Below are positions 1 through 9,254 of a stretch of DNA of 43,643 nt, piece by piece. This DNA is from Bacteroidales bacterium. GTDB taxonomy: Bacteria; Bacteroidota; Bacteroidia; Bacteroidales; F082. Below the pieces are notes generated by a model. The model made no database searches. It worked only from the letters and a program-made list of their open reading frames with translations, and was not told the DNA's origin. Numbering within the stretch: the first letter of the stretch is position 1; the number at the start of each line of letters is the position of its first letter. Location: positions 1-43,643 of the forward strand of contig JAFWRA010000017.1 in the NCBI GenBank assembly GCA_017508895.1. Reading direction: 5' to 3'. Both the position numbers and the translations under genes were made by a program.

Positions 1-101
1 CAGAATGCAGAATGCAGAATGCAGAATGTGGGACAGCATTCAGCATTGACTCCGTCGAATGCTTCGCATTTCAACATTCGACATTCAGCATTCAGCATTC
101 T
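1..101. repeat. 7-base short tandem repeats over the sprA 5' end
   Basis: Positions 1-28 are four copies of CAGAATG. Positions 65-101 are degenerate CATTCAG/CATTCGA units. The same CATTCAG-type words recur at 28,990-29,036. The array supplies the putative sprA start codon and the first part of its leader. Confidence 0.8.
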
Positions 102-3100
102 TTTCCTCCTCGCCTTTTTCCTATCGCCAGCCCTTAGTTTGACTGCTGCAAGCAACTACGATATTTTCTACCCCAACCCTTATATCGTCGAGCCCGACAC
201 GACCAAAGTCATCTACCCCATCCCCGTCAACACGGGCAACCCACTTTTGGACCTCAACAACCAGTCGCCGCTCTACCTCAGCGACCCCGACAACTTCGAG
301 ACCGAAATCATCTACGACCCAGTAACTGGACAATACACTTTCAAACGTCGCATCGGCCAATTCTATTACGACACGCCCTCCACCCTCACACAAAGCGAAT
401 ACTTTGAATATCAAAACCGTAAGGGCATACAAGAATACTGGAAAGAACGTCGCAGCCAGAACGCGCATTCGACCACCAACGGCAACTCCATCATTCCACC
501 CATGTTCATCGGCGGCAAAGCCTTTGAGACCATCTTCGGGAGCAACACCATCGACATCCGTCCCCAAGGTTCCGTCGACCTCACCTTTGGCTTCAAGCAC
601 AACTTCCGCGACGACAAATCGATGACCGAACGACGCAAACGCCACAACGAATTCGTTTTTGACCAGGACATCCAACTCAACGTGATGGCCAAAATCGGTG
701 ACAAAATCAACTTCAACATCAACAAGAACACCAAGGCGACCTTCAACTACCAAGACAAGCTCGCCCTCAAATACCAAGGTAAGGAAGACGAAATCATCCA
801 ACTCCTGGAGGCCGGTAACGTCAGCTTCCCGCTCAACAGCACCCTCATTACAGGTACACAGCAACTGTTTGGTATCAAGAGCAAACTGAAGTTCGGCAAG
901 ACGACCATCTCATCCATCGTTTCCTATCAGGAGAGTGAGTCTCAGAACATCACCGTGCAAGGCGGTGCCCAGACCAACAAATTCGAACTCAGCTGCTTGG
1001 ACTACGAAGAAAATCGACACTTCTTCCTCAGCCAATATTTCCGTGACCAATATGAGGTCGCCTTATCCACCTTACCCACCGTCACTTCAAGCATTAACAT
1101 CACCAAAATCGAGGTCTGGATCACCAATACCAACTCCTCCACACAAAACACGCGTAACATACTTGCATTAAACGACTTAGCCGAAGGCAAAGGCAGCTGG
1201 ATCTACAACCCGGAAGTCACGCCAACCGACAACAAAGTGTATCCGCGCAACAGTGCCAACAACTTGGTCAGCCGCATGGACACGACCCAAATCCGAAACA
1301 TCAGCACCGTGACCAACTACATGAGCAACGACCCCATGCGCATCGGCAGGTCAGGCTATATGGTCTCGGGGCGCGACTTCGAGAAAGTGGAGAATGCCCG
1401 CCGCCTGAGCAATACGGAATTCTCCCTGAACTCAAAACTGGGCTTCATCTCCCTGAATGTCAACCTCAATGCCAACCAGACCTTAGCCGTCGCCTACCAA
1501 TACACCATCGTCGGTTCGGACGAGGTATACCAAGTCGGTGAGTTCTCGGACCAAAACATTAATTCGCCGAAAGTTTTGGTCACCAAGCTTTTGAAAGGCA
1601 CTACAGTAAACACCAAGATGCCTATTTGGAACCTGATGATGAAGAACGTCTACAACATAAGAGCTTATCAAATCAGCTCCAACGACTTCATGCTCAACAT
1701 CTTCTACAACGGCAACTCCAATAGCACCCCATACGGATATTTCACCGAAGGTGAAGTGAAAGGTGTCTCGTTGCTTCACCTGATGGGCTTGGATAACTTG
1801 ACCACGCAAAACAACCCCATCCCTGGTGGTGATGGTATGTTCGACTTCCTGAACAATGCCGCAACCCAAGGCGGTACCATCAACGCATCGAACGGACGTA
1901 TCTTCTTCCCAGTGTTGGAACCTTTCGGCAAGCACATCCACACCAAAGTCTTCCCCAACGAGCCCAACCTGGCCGAGAAATATGCTTACGACTCGCTTTA
2001 CACGATGACGAAGACCTCAGCCGAGCAATACTCAGAAAAGAACAAATTCAGCTTGAAAGGTTCTTATTCATCACAGTCGGGCAGCGAAATCAGCCTCAAT
2101 GCCATGAACGTGGCCCAAGGTTCCGTTACCGTCACTGCCGGTGGCGCGCAACTCGTTGAAAACGTTGACTATACCGTTGACTACACCTTAGGTCGCGTCA
2201 CTATCCTCAACGAAGGCATCCTCAACTCGGGCACGCCCATCAACATCTCGTTGGAATCCAATTCAGGCTTCAGTGCCATCCGGAAGACCTTCCTTGGCAC
2301 CCGAGTCGAGCATGAGTTCACCAACGACTTCCATGCTGGAGCCACCCTCCTTTATCTTGGTGAGAAGTCGTACACCCAAAAGATTAACTACGGAGAGGAA
2401 GCCATTGCCAATACCATCTATGGAGCCGACCTCAGCTATCACACCGATGCCCGCTGGTTGACGACTTTCATCAATGCCCTGCCTGGCATCACCACCAAAG
2501 CGCCATCGCGCATCAATGTGGACGGCGAGTTTGCCCGCTTTATCCCTGGATTATCCAAGTCGGCCAGCGAACCCGGCACTTCCTATATCGACGACTTTGA
2601 AGGAGCCAAGTCGACCATCGACCTGCGTCTGCCCACCTTATGGTATTTGGCCAGTACCCCACAGAACCAGACCGACATGTTCCCCGAAGCGGCTGCCAAC
2701 ACAGGCCTCGACTACGGTAAGAACCGTGCACGGCTGGCTTGGTACGTCATTGACAACTCCACCTTCTACGACCGCAATTCCAACTACCGTCCTAGCAACG
2801 TTGACAACGAAGAGTTGTCGAAGAACGCTGTCCGTCAGGTACTTGAAACCGAGCTCTTCCCCAACAGAGACATTGAAGCCGGCACACAGACCAACATCTC
2901 CGTGCTCAACTTGGCCTACTATCCGGAAGAGCGTGGTCCTTACAACTACGACGTGAATCCGTCCACTTACTCAGCAGGTATCAACGAAGAAGGCAAGCTC
3001 AACGACCCGCAGAGCCGTTGGGGTGGTATCATGCGCAAGATGGAATCGATCGACTTTGAAGCCACCAACATCGAATACATCGAATTCTGGCTGATGGACC

Positions 3101-6100
3101 CCTTCGCCGATGAGGAATTCGCCAACAACCCCGGAAAGCTCTACATCAACTTGGGTGACATCTCGGAAGACATCCTTCGCGATGGCCGCAAGTTCTACGA
3201 AAACGGACTGCCCGCCACGGCAACTGTCGAAAACGTGGACACCACCATTTGGGGTCGTGTCCCCACCCTGCAAGACCTTGTTGGAACCTTCAGCAACTCA
3301 TCAGAAGCCCGTCAATACCAAGACGTGGGGTACGACGGTTTGCGCGACCTGGACGAGCGAAGCTTCTTCGAAAACGTCTATCTGAACATCATCAGAGACC
3401 GCTTCGGTGAAGGCTCAGCCGCCTACACCAAAGCCTTCGACGACCCCTCGGGCGACAACTACCACTATTTCCGTTCCAACGACTGGGACACGCCCGATGA
3501 TGAAGTCCACAAAAGCATCTTGGCGCGTTACAAAAGCTTCAATGGTCCTGACGGCAACTCACCTGCCGACTTCCAGCAAACCGAAGGCTATCAAAGCAGC
3601 AACTCCACCCTGCCCAATGCCGAGGACATCAACAATGACAACACCCTGAGCGAATCGGAACGCTACTACCAATATGAGATCGACCTTGACCCCGCCAAGA
3701 TGATTGTTGGCGAGAACCACATCGCCGACATCTTCCAGTCGAGCGGCGTTTCGTTGCCCAACGGACAAATCAGCGGCGTCACCTGGTATCAATTCAGGAT
3801 TCCCATCAAGCAGCCCGATAAAGTCATTGGCCGCATTGACGACTACTCCTCCATCCGCTTCATGCGTATGTTCATGACCGAATTCCAGCGCCCCATCGTG
3901 CTGCGTTTCGCCACACTCGACCTTGTGAAAGGCGAATGGCGCACCTACTCGCAAAGCATCCAGGCTCCCGGTGAATACGAGCCCAACGACATCTCCAACG
4001 AGACCACCTTCGACATCTCCGCTGTCAGCATCGAAGAAAACGGTAGACGTTCACCCGTCCCTTACGTCATCCCGCCTGGCATCATGCAGGAGCGCGTCAT
4101 CGGCATGACCCAAACCATCCACATCAATGAGCAATCTCTGCAAATGACCGTGCAAAACCTCGTTGACGGCGACGGACGCGCCATCTACAAGACCGCCGAC
4201 TTCGACCTACGGCAATATAAATACCTAAAGATGTTCGTCCACGCCGAAGCCGCCCACGAAGACAGCCCTCTTGAAGACCAAGACCTGACCGTATTCATGC
4301 GTATCGGTACCGACTTCACCGAGAACTACTACGAATATGAAGTGCCCTTGAAAATGACCCCGTGGGGTACACCCTACACCAACAAGGATGCCATTTGGCC
4401 AGAAATCAACAACTTGGACATCCGTTTGGAAGACCTCGTCCAGGTAAAACAACGCCGTAATGAAGCCATGAACCAGCCCAATAGCGGCGTCAAGCTCAAC
4501 TACATCTATTCCGAAAAAATAAGGAAAGGCACCGTCGACAACAAAGACTACTATCATACCATCAAAGTGATTGGTAACCCGAGCATCAGCGATGTGGAAG
4601 CCATGATGATCGGTATCCGCAACCCCAAACGCCAGAACCTTGCCGATGTCGATGACGGCCTGCCAAAGAGTGCCGTAGTTTGGGTCAACGAGCTGCGTCT
4701 CACTGACTTGAACAGCAATGGCGGCATTGCTGCAACAGGGCGCCTTGAGGCCACCCTTGCCGACTTGGGTCGTGTGACCGTCAACGGATTATATAGCTCT
4801 GCAGGATTCGGTGCCTTAGACAGCCGTATCACCAACAACACCTTCGAAGCCCATTCCACGTTTAACGTCTCCACCGACCTTGAACTGGGCAAGTTCTTCG
4901 AAAACACCGGACTCAAGATCCCGATGCACTTTGACTACGGCGAAAACAGGATTACGCCGCTCTACAACCCTTACGACCCCGACATCAAGCTGAAAGACGC
5001 TCTTGCCATCATGAACAGCGACGAGGAAAGGAAAGAATTCACTTCGACCATCCATGACTACACCCGACAGAAGAACATCAACTTCATGAATGTCAGGAAA
5101 GAACGTGTTGCCAAGAAAAAGAAAGACAACGAAGGAGAAGGCAAGAACCCGACCGAAAACCAAAGAGACCCCAACAGAGGCCTTGGAAGCGGTCGTGGCA
5201 ACATGCCCAAGGTGCACATCTACGACATCGAGAACTTCAACCTCTCCTTCTCCTACAACGAGACTTTCCAAGAGAACACAGACATCAAATACTACTTGGT
5301 GAAGGCCTATCGTGGTGGTTTGGGCTACAACTATGCAGGTAACCCCAAGCCTGTTGAGCCCTTTGCCAAAGCCAAATGGGCTGCCAAACCCGCCTGGCAA
5401 ATCATCAAGGACATCAACTTCTACTACCTGCCGAAGAGCATCACCTTCAATACCGAGATGTACCGCTACTATTCGGAGCGTGAGATGCGCAACAAGAGCG
5501 GCGGTATCATCAACATCACGCCGACCCTCTCCAAGCAATGGGACTGGACCCGTAACTATCAGCTGCGTTACGACCTCACCAAAGCGTTGACCTTCGACTA
5601 TTCGGCACAGGCCCAAGCCTACATCTATGAGCCTGCAGGATTTGTCGACAAGAGCCAAGACCCAGAGACCTGGCAGAAAAACCAAGACACCATCAAGAAT
5701 GAGCTCAAGCATCTGGGCTCGATGTCGAGGTTCACGCAAAACTTCAACGCAAGCTACACCTTGCCCATCAACAAGATTCCGATTCTCAATTGGATTAACG
5801 CCAGTGCCAACTATCAAGGCACCTACAACTGGACGGCTCCTGCCAAATCCATCCAGCCACGTCTGGGTAACACCATCGAGAACTCCAACAACATCCAAGG
5901 CAATGCCACCCTCGACTTCACGAAGCTTTATAGCAAAGTGCCTTACCTGAAACAAATCAACACTTCTCAGCGCCGTAACAACAATGGTGGCAGAGACAAC
6001 AAAGGAAGAGGGAAAGACAATGGCAAAGACAAAGAAAAAGACGGCAAAGGTGAGGATGGAAAAACTGCCGACTCCACAAACCTGAAGCCCAAAGTGAACT

Positions 6101-7545
6101 ACGGCAAGGCCATCTTGGACAACTCGCTTCGCATACTCACCCTTGTCAAGAAAGTATCAGGTACCTACTCGCTGAACAATGGACAGACCTTGCCCGGTTT
6201 CATGCCTCTCGCCCAATATTTCGGAATGAACAGTGCGGGCTGGGCGCCTGGCTTAGGCTTCGTGCTCGGCAGCAGTTTCGGCAGTGACGACAACATCTAC
6301 GACAAAGCTGTCCTCCACAGCCTCAACATGGATGATGCCCATCGCTGGCTCACCACCGACTCCATCCTCAGTGCGCCTTACGTACGCCGCAAGACGGAGA
6401 CGATCAACTATCGCGTCAATACAGAACCCCTCCAGGGATTCAAGATCGACTTCACCGGCAACCGCAACTATTCCGAGAATAAGCAGCATTACTTCCGCTA
6501 CAACGAGATGACCAACAACTTCGACATCTTCACCCCGACCAACAACGGCAACTTCACCATGAGCTATTTCATGGCTGGTACCGCCTTCATGAACCATGCC
6601 GACTCCACTTCGTCGAAGCTATTCGACAATCTCAAGGCCAGCCGAAAGATTATTGCCGAACGCATTGCCCGCAACAACCCGCAATGGATCGAACAAATCA
6701 ACGAATACGTCTACGACAGCATTGCTGGCGACTACTTCCCGAAAGGCATCAATTCGAGCTCGATGGACGTGTTACTCTACTCCTTCATTGCCGCCTACAC
6801 GGGCAAAGACCCCAACACCATCGCCCTCAACCCATTCCCGCGCATCCCGCTGCCCAACTGGAACCTCACCTACAACGGCCTGACCAACATCCCTGCCATC
6901 GGAAAACTCTTCAAGACCGTCAATATCACCCACGGTTACAAGTCAAACTACGCCATCAACTCGTGGGCTACCAACGTCTATTTCGATGAGAACAACACTA
7001 TTCAAACCTACGAGAACTCCGACGTCATCATCCCGAAATATGACATGTCGCAAATCGTCCTCAACGAACAATTCACTCCTTTGATCGGCATCGACCTTGG
7101 TCTGCAAAACTCAATGACCTTTAACTTGCAATTCAAGCAATCAAGAACCCTGACCCTGAGTTTCGCCAACAACCAACTCACCGAAGTGAATGGCCGTGAA
7201 ATCGTCATCGGAGGTGGCTACCGTATCAAGAACCTCTCCTTCAACATCACACCCATCGGAGGCAGCGGTAAAACCCAAACCATCAAAAACGACCTGGTAC
7301 TCAAACTTGATTTAGGCTTTAAGAGAGACATCACCATTCTGCGCCGCATCGACGAGAACAACAGCCAAGTTTCGGCCGGCCAAAACAAGATCAATGTCTA
7401 CTTCACTGCCGACTACAACTTCAGCCAGCGCTTGAGTGCACAAGCCTTCTTCAAGTACGACCTGATGATTCCAGAAGTGGCCAACACTTTCAAAAACTCC
7501 ACCACATACGGTGGCATCACCCTCAGATTCAGCTTAGCTCAATAA
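19..7545 (+). CDS. sprA: SprA/Sov, T9SS outer-membrane translocon protein
   Basis: SprA is the very large outer-membrane barrel through which type IX cargo leaves the cell. At 2508 residues it has the usual family size. A hydrophobic segment near residues 26-42 is followed by small residues, consistent with a signal peptide. The body is rich in alternating aromatic/polar beta-strand sequence, with two highly charged low-complexity inserts near residues 1699-1729 and 1984-2020, and it ends in a barrel-like strand (LRFSLAQ). The downstream order gcvH, VanZ-like, tonB matches known sprA neighbourhoods; ruvA is expected just left of the window. The start is uncertain: the frame is open to the left edge, and the first ATG in frame lies inside a 7-base tandem repeat that also encodes part of the leader. 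Cargo candidates for this pore are at 36316-37893 and 43243-43643. Confidence 0.93.
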   Translation: MQNVGQHSALTPSNASHFNIRHSAFSILFLLAFFLSPALSLTAASNYDIFYPNPYIVEPDTTKVIYPIPVNTGNPLLDLNNQSPLYLSDPDNFETEIIYDPVTGQYTFKRRIGQFYYDTPSTLTQSEYFEYQNRKGIQEYWKERRSQNAHSTTNGNSIIPPMFIGGKAFETIFGSNTIDIRPQGSVDLTFGFKHNFRDDKSMTERRKRHNEFVFDQDIQLNVMAKIGDKINFNINKNTKATFNYQDKLALKYQGKEDEIIQLLEAGNVSFPLNSTLITGTQQLFGIKSKLKFGKTTISSIVSYQESESQNITVQGGAQTNKFELSCLDYEENRHFFLSQYFRDQYEVALSTLPTVTSSINITKIEVWITNTNSSTQNTRNILALNDLAEGKGSWIYNPEVTPTDNKVYPRNSANNLVSRMDTTQIRNISTVTNYMSNDPMRIGRSGYMVSGRDFEKVENARRLSNTEFSLNSKLGFISLNVNLNANQTLAVAYQYTIVGSDEVYQVGEFSDQNINSPKVLVTKLLKGTTVNTKMPIWNLMMKNVYNIRAYQISSNDFMLNIFYNGNSNSTPYGYFTEGEVKGVSLLHLMGLDNLTTQNNPIPGGDGMFDFLNNAATQGGTINASNGRIFFPVLEPFGKHIHTKVFPNEPNLAEKYAYDSLYTMTKTSAEQYSEKNKFSLKGSYSSQSGSEISLNAMNVAQGSVTVTAGGAQLVENVDYTVDYTLGRVTILNEGILNSGTPINISLESNSGFSAIRKTFLGTRVEHEFTNDFHAGATLLYLGEKSYTQKINYGEEAIANTIYGADLSYHTDARWLTTFINALPGITTKAPSRINVDGEFARFIPGLSKSASEPGTSYIDDFEGAKSTIDLRLPTLWYLASTPQNQTDMFPEAAANTGLDYGKNRARLAWYVIDNSTFYDRNSNYRPSNVDNEELSKNAVRQVLETELFPNRDIEAGTQTNISVLNLAYYPEERGPYNYDVNPSTYSAGINEEGKLNDPQSRWGGIMRKMESIDFEATNIEYIEFWLMDPFADEEFANNPGKLYINLGDISEDILRDGRKFYENGLPATATVENVDTTIWGRVPTLQDLVGTFSNSSEARQYQDVGYDGLRDLDERSFFENVYLNIIRDRFGEGSAAYTKAFDDPSGDNYHYFRSNDWDTPDDEVHKSILARYKSFNGPDGNSPADFQQTEGYQSSNSTLPNAEDINNDNTLSESERYYQYEIDLDPAKMIVGENHIADIFQSSGVSLPNGQISGVTWYQFRIPIKQPDKVIGRIDDYSSIRFMRMFMTEFQRPIVLRFATLDLVKGEWRTYSQSIQAPGEYEPNDISNETTFDISAVSIEENGRRSPVPYVIPPGIMQERVIGMTQTIHINEQSLQMTVQNLVDGDGRAIYKTADFDLRQYKYLKMFVHAEAAHEDSPLEDQDLTVFMRIGTDFTENYYEYEVPLKMTPWGTPYTNKDAIWPEINNLDIRLEDLVQVKQRRNEAMNQPNSGVKLNYIYSEKIRKGTVDNKDYYHTIKVIGNPSISDVEAMMIGIRNPKRQNLADVDDGLPKSAVVWVNELRLTDLNSNGGIAATGRLEATLADLGRVTVNGLYSSAGFGALDSRITNNTFEAHSTFNVSTDLELGKFFENTGLKIPMHFDYGENRITPLYNPYDPDIKLKDALAIMNSDEERKEFTSTIHDYTRQKNINFMNVRKERVAKKKKDNEGEGKNPTENQRDPNRGLGSGRGNMPKVHIYDIENFNLSFSYNETFQENTDIKYYLVKAYRGGLGYNYAGNPKPVEPFAKAKWAAKPAWQIIKDINFYYLPKSITFNTEMYRYYSEREMRNKSGGIINITPTLSKQWDWTRNYQLRYDLTKALTFDYSAQAQAYIYEPAGFVDKSQDPETWQKNQDTIKNELKHLGSMSRFTQNFNASYTLPINKIPILNWINASANYQGTYNWTAPAKSIQPRLGNTIENSNNIQGNATLDFTKLYSKVPYLKQINTSQRRNNNGGRDNKGRGKDNGKDKEKDGKGEDGKTADSTNLKPKVNYGKAILDNSLRILTLVKKVSGTYSLNNGQTLPGFMPLAQYFGMNSAGWAPGLGFVLGSSFGSDDNIYDKAVLHSLNMDDAHRWLTTDSILSAPYVRRKTETINYRVNTEPLQGFKIDFTGNRNYSENKQHYFRYNEMTNNFDIFTPTNNGNFTMSYFMAGTAFMNHADSTSSKLFDNLKASRKIIAERIARNNPQWIEQINEYVYDSIAGDYFPKGINSSSMDVLLYSFIAAYTGKDPNTIALNPFPRIPLPNWNLTYNGLTNIPAIGKLFKTVNITHGYKSNYAINSWATNVYFDENNTIQTYENSDVIIPKYDMSQIVLNEQFTPLIGIDLGLQNSMTFNLQFKQSRTLTLSFANNQLTEVNGREIVIGGGYRIKNLSFNITPIGGSGKTQTIKNDLVLKLDLGFKRDITILRRIDENNSQVSAGQNKINVYFTADYNFSQRLSAQAFFKYDLMIPEVANTFKNSTTYGGITLRFSLAQ

Positions 7546-7583
7546 AATTTTCACCAAACTGCAGAATGAGCCACTAAAATATG

Positions 7584-7591
7584 TAATTTCG
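7584..7591 (+). promoter_or_regulatory. possible -7 promoter element for gcvH
   Basis: TAATTTCG resembles the Bacteroidetes -7 motif TAnnTTTG with one change, 57 bases before the gcvH ATG. No clear -33 TTG was found at the right spacing, so this is weak. Confidence 0.3.
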
Positions 7592-7648
7592 CAGCCAAAT
7601 TTGAAAAGGTAACGAATTAAAATTAAACAACCTTAAAACATACAACAA

Positions 7649-8038
7649 ATGAATATTCCAGCAAATCTGAAGTACACCAACGACGACGAATGGATCCGCC
7701 TCGAAGGCGACGAAGCCTACGTCGGCATCACCGATTACGCACAACACGAACTTGGCGACATCACCTTCGTGGATGTTGACCCTGACCTCGTCGGCGAGAC
7801 CTTGGACGCCCAAGAAGAATTCGGCGCCATCGAAGCCGTGAAGACCACCGCCGAGCTCCTCATGCCCGTGGCTGGCGAAATCCTCGAAGTCAACGAAGCC
7901 CTCGCCGACGAAGAGAATGCCAAACTCGTCAACAGCGACCCTTATGGCGAAGCTTGGATCATCAAGATCAAAGTGAACGACGTCGCCGAGCTCGACAACC
8001 TCTTGGATGCCGCCGCTTACGAAGCAAAGATCGGTTAA
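7649..8038 (+). CDS. gcvH: glycine cleavage system H protein
   Basis: H protein carries the lipoyl arm that shuttles the aminomethyl group between the P, T and L proteins during glycine breakdown in the cytoplasm. The 129-residue length is normal. The lipoylation site is Lys65 in the context EAVKTTAE, and the preceding FVDVD and following PVAGEI stretches are typical. An ATG follows an A-rich leader. The P, T and L genes are not in the window. Its place directly after sprA is a conserved arrangement and need not imply a functional link. The 3' end overlaps the longest reading of the next gene by 32 bases. Confidence 0.97.
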   Translation: MNIPANLKYTNDDEWIRLEGDEAYVGITDYAQHELGDITFVDVDPDLVGETLDAQEEFGAIEAVKTTAELLMPVAGEILEVNEALADEENAKLVNSDPYGEAWIIKIKVNDVAELDNLLDAAAYEAKIG

Positions 8039-8429
8039 TCCCTTGGAACGTCTGACAAGAAATAGCTACCCGGGAATCCTGTGCGGAATCATCATTTTGA
8101 TTCTGACCGGACTTCCGGGTTCTTTGTTTCCCAGCGTCAAGCCCGCCCTTGGCATTGACAAGGTAGTACACATCATCATGTATGCGGGATTTACCTTTGC
8201 TTGTCTTTGGGGATATCGTAAACAATTTGTTTCCAAAAGCATAGCCGACAAAAAAAAGGCAATTCTCCTCGCCGCCATCATCAGTGTTGCCTACGGAGGA
8301 CTGACCGAATTGATGCAGGAATACCTTGTTCCCAAACGAACGGGCGACTGGTTCGATTATCTCGCCGACTGTATCGGAACGGTCATCGGAGCACTTGTTT
8401 TTTATCTTTTTTTTCACCGCAAAAAATAA
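8007..8429 (+). CDS. VanZ-like small membrane protein
   Basis: This 140-residue protein has three to four predicted membrane helices (around residues 24-42, 51-67, 85-100 and 118-136). It carries VanZ-like signatures: DKVVHIIMYAGF in helix two and LTELMQEYLVPKRTGDWFDYL before the last helix. VanZ is known for low-level teicoplanin resistance, but most chromosomal homologues have no assigned function. The ATG at 8007 lies inside gcvH; a TTG at 8043, just past the gcvH stop, is an alternative start giving a shorter N-terminus. The overlap suggests translational coupling to gcvH. The family is fairly secure; the biological role is unknown. Confidence 0.8.
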   Translation: MPPLTKQRSVNPLERLTRNSYPGILCGIIILILTGLPGSLFPSVKPALGIDKVVHIIMYAGFTFACLWGYRKQFVSKSIADKKKAILLAAIISVAYGGLTELMQEYLVPKRTGDWFDYLADCIGTVIGALVFYLFFHRKK

Positions 8430-8466
8430 AATTCGTTTCAGTTGCGTTTTATAAGCAAATTATTAC

Positions 8467-8474
8467 TACTTTCG
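8467..8474 (+). promoter_or_regulatory. possible promoter for tonB
   Basis: TACTTTCG resembles TAnnTTTG. A TTG at 8442-8444, 22 bases upstream, could be the -33 element. The tonB ATG lies 40 bases downstream. Confidence 0.4.
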
Positions 8475-8514
8475 CAACGTCAAATTGAAAAGTAGAATCT
8501 AAAAACATAGTACC

Positions 8515-9195
8515 ATGGAAGAGAAAAAATCACCTAAGGCTAATCTTGAGAACAAGAAACTGATGTTCATGCAGATAGGCATGATAATCAGCTTGCTCGT
8601 TGCATGGTTGGCTTTCGAGCACAAAAGCTACGACAAACGCGAGATTGACCCCAGTCTTCTCAATCGAGAGGTTGTAATCGATGAAGAAATGGTGGAAATC
8701 ACCAAGCAAGAAGAGCAAAAGCCACAGCCCGTGGAAGTGCCTAAGCAGACCACCCAGCTCGAAATCGTGAACGACGACGTTGAGACTGAAGACATCGAAA
8801 TCAACGCTGACGTGCAACAGGACGAAGTCATTGAAGAGTACGTTGCTCCTGAAGTCGTGGAAGAGGAAGTCGTGGAACAGGAGATTTTCCAGATTGTGGA
8901 AGAGATGCCTGCGTTCCCTGGCGGCGAAGGCAAATTGCTTGAGTATGTTGCCACACACATCAAGTATCCTCAGATTGCCCGTGAAACTGGCATCCAGGGC
9001 CGTGTGTTCGTCGGCTTCGTTGTCGAGCCTGATGGCTCCATCTCCAATGTGAAGCTGCTCCGTGGCATCGGCGGCGGCTGCGACGAGGAAGCCATGCGCG
9101 TTATCAAGTCCTTGCCGAAATGGAAGCCTGGCAAGCAGCGTGGTAAAGCCGTGCGTGTGTCCTATCAAATCCCTGTGCTCTTCAAGCTGCAGTAA
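8515..9195 (+). CDS. tonB: TonB-family energy transducer
   Basis: TonB carries proton-motive energy from ExbB/ExbD in the inner membrane to outer-membrane receptors. A cytoplasmic tail (about residues 1-16) is followed by one membrane helix (about 17-35), then a long Glu/Val/Pro-rich periplasmic spacer (about 45-125). The C-terminal domain (about 126-226) has the family pattern FPGGEGKL, YPQIARE, GIQGRVFVGF, EPDGSI, DEEA, LPKWKPG and a terminal PVLFKLQ. The spacer is more acidic than the classical Pro-Lys repeats. The likely partners exbB, two exbD genes and a small membrane protein lie leftward at 17,892-20,224, so the system is split. A hairpin terminator follows. Confidence 0.93.
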   Translation: MEEKKSPKANLENKKLMFMQIGMIISLLVAWLAFEHKSYDKREIDPSLLNREVVIDEEMVEITKQEEQKPQPVEVPKQTTQLEIVNDDVETEDIEINADVQQDEVIEEYVAPEVVEEEVVEQEIFQIVEEMPAFPGGEGKLLEYVATHIKYPQIARETGIQGRVFVGFVVEPDGSISNVKLLRGIGGGCDEEAMRVIKSLPKWKPGKQRGKAVRVSYQIPVLFKLQ

Positions 9196-9215
9196 TCAGT
9201 TGAAGACATGAGTAA

Positions 9216-9254
9216 CAAAAAAAATCCGATGCTACGGCGTCGGATTTTTTTTAT
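9216..9254. terminator. bidirectional Rho-independent terminator, tonB/uvrC
   Basis: An A-tract, an inverted repeat CCGATGC-TACG-GCGTCGG (one G-T wobble) and a T-tract form a terminator that works in both directions between convergent tonB and uvrC. Its right edge overlaps the uvrC stop codon. Confidence 0.9.

Noticed and set aside
4816..5955. A 379-codon open frame on the minus strand inside sprA
   Set aside because: It is antisense to a clear sprA reading and has the Val/Asp/Gly-rich composition of a codon-position artefact. No domain is recognisable.
7546..7648. Glycine riboswitch before gcvH
   Set aside because: The 103-base gap shows no conserved glycine-aptamer pattern that I could see.
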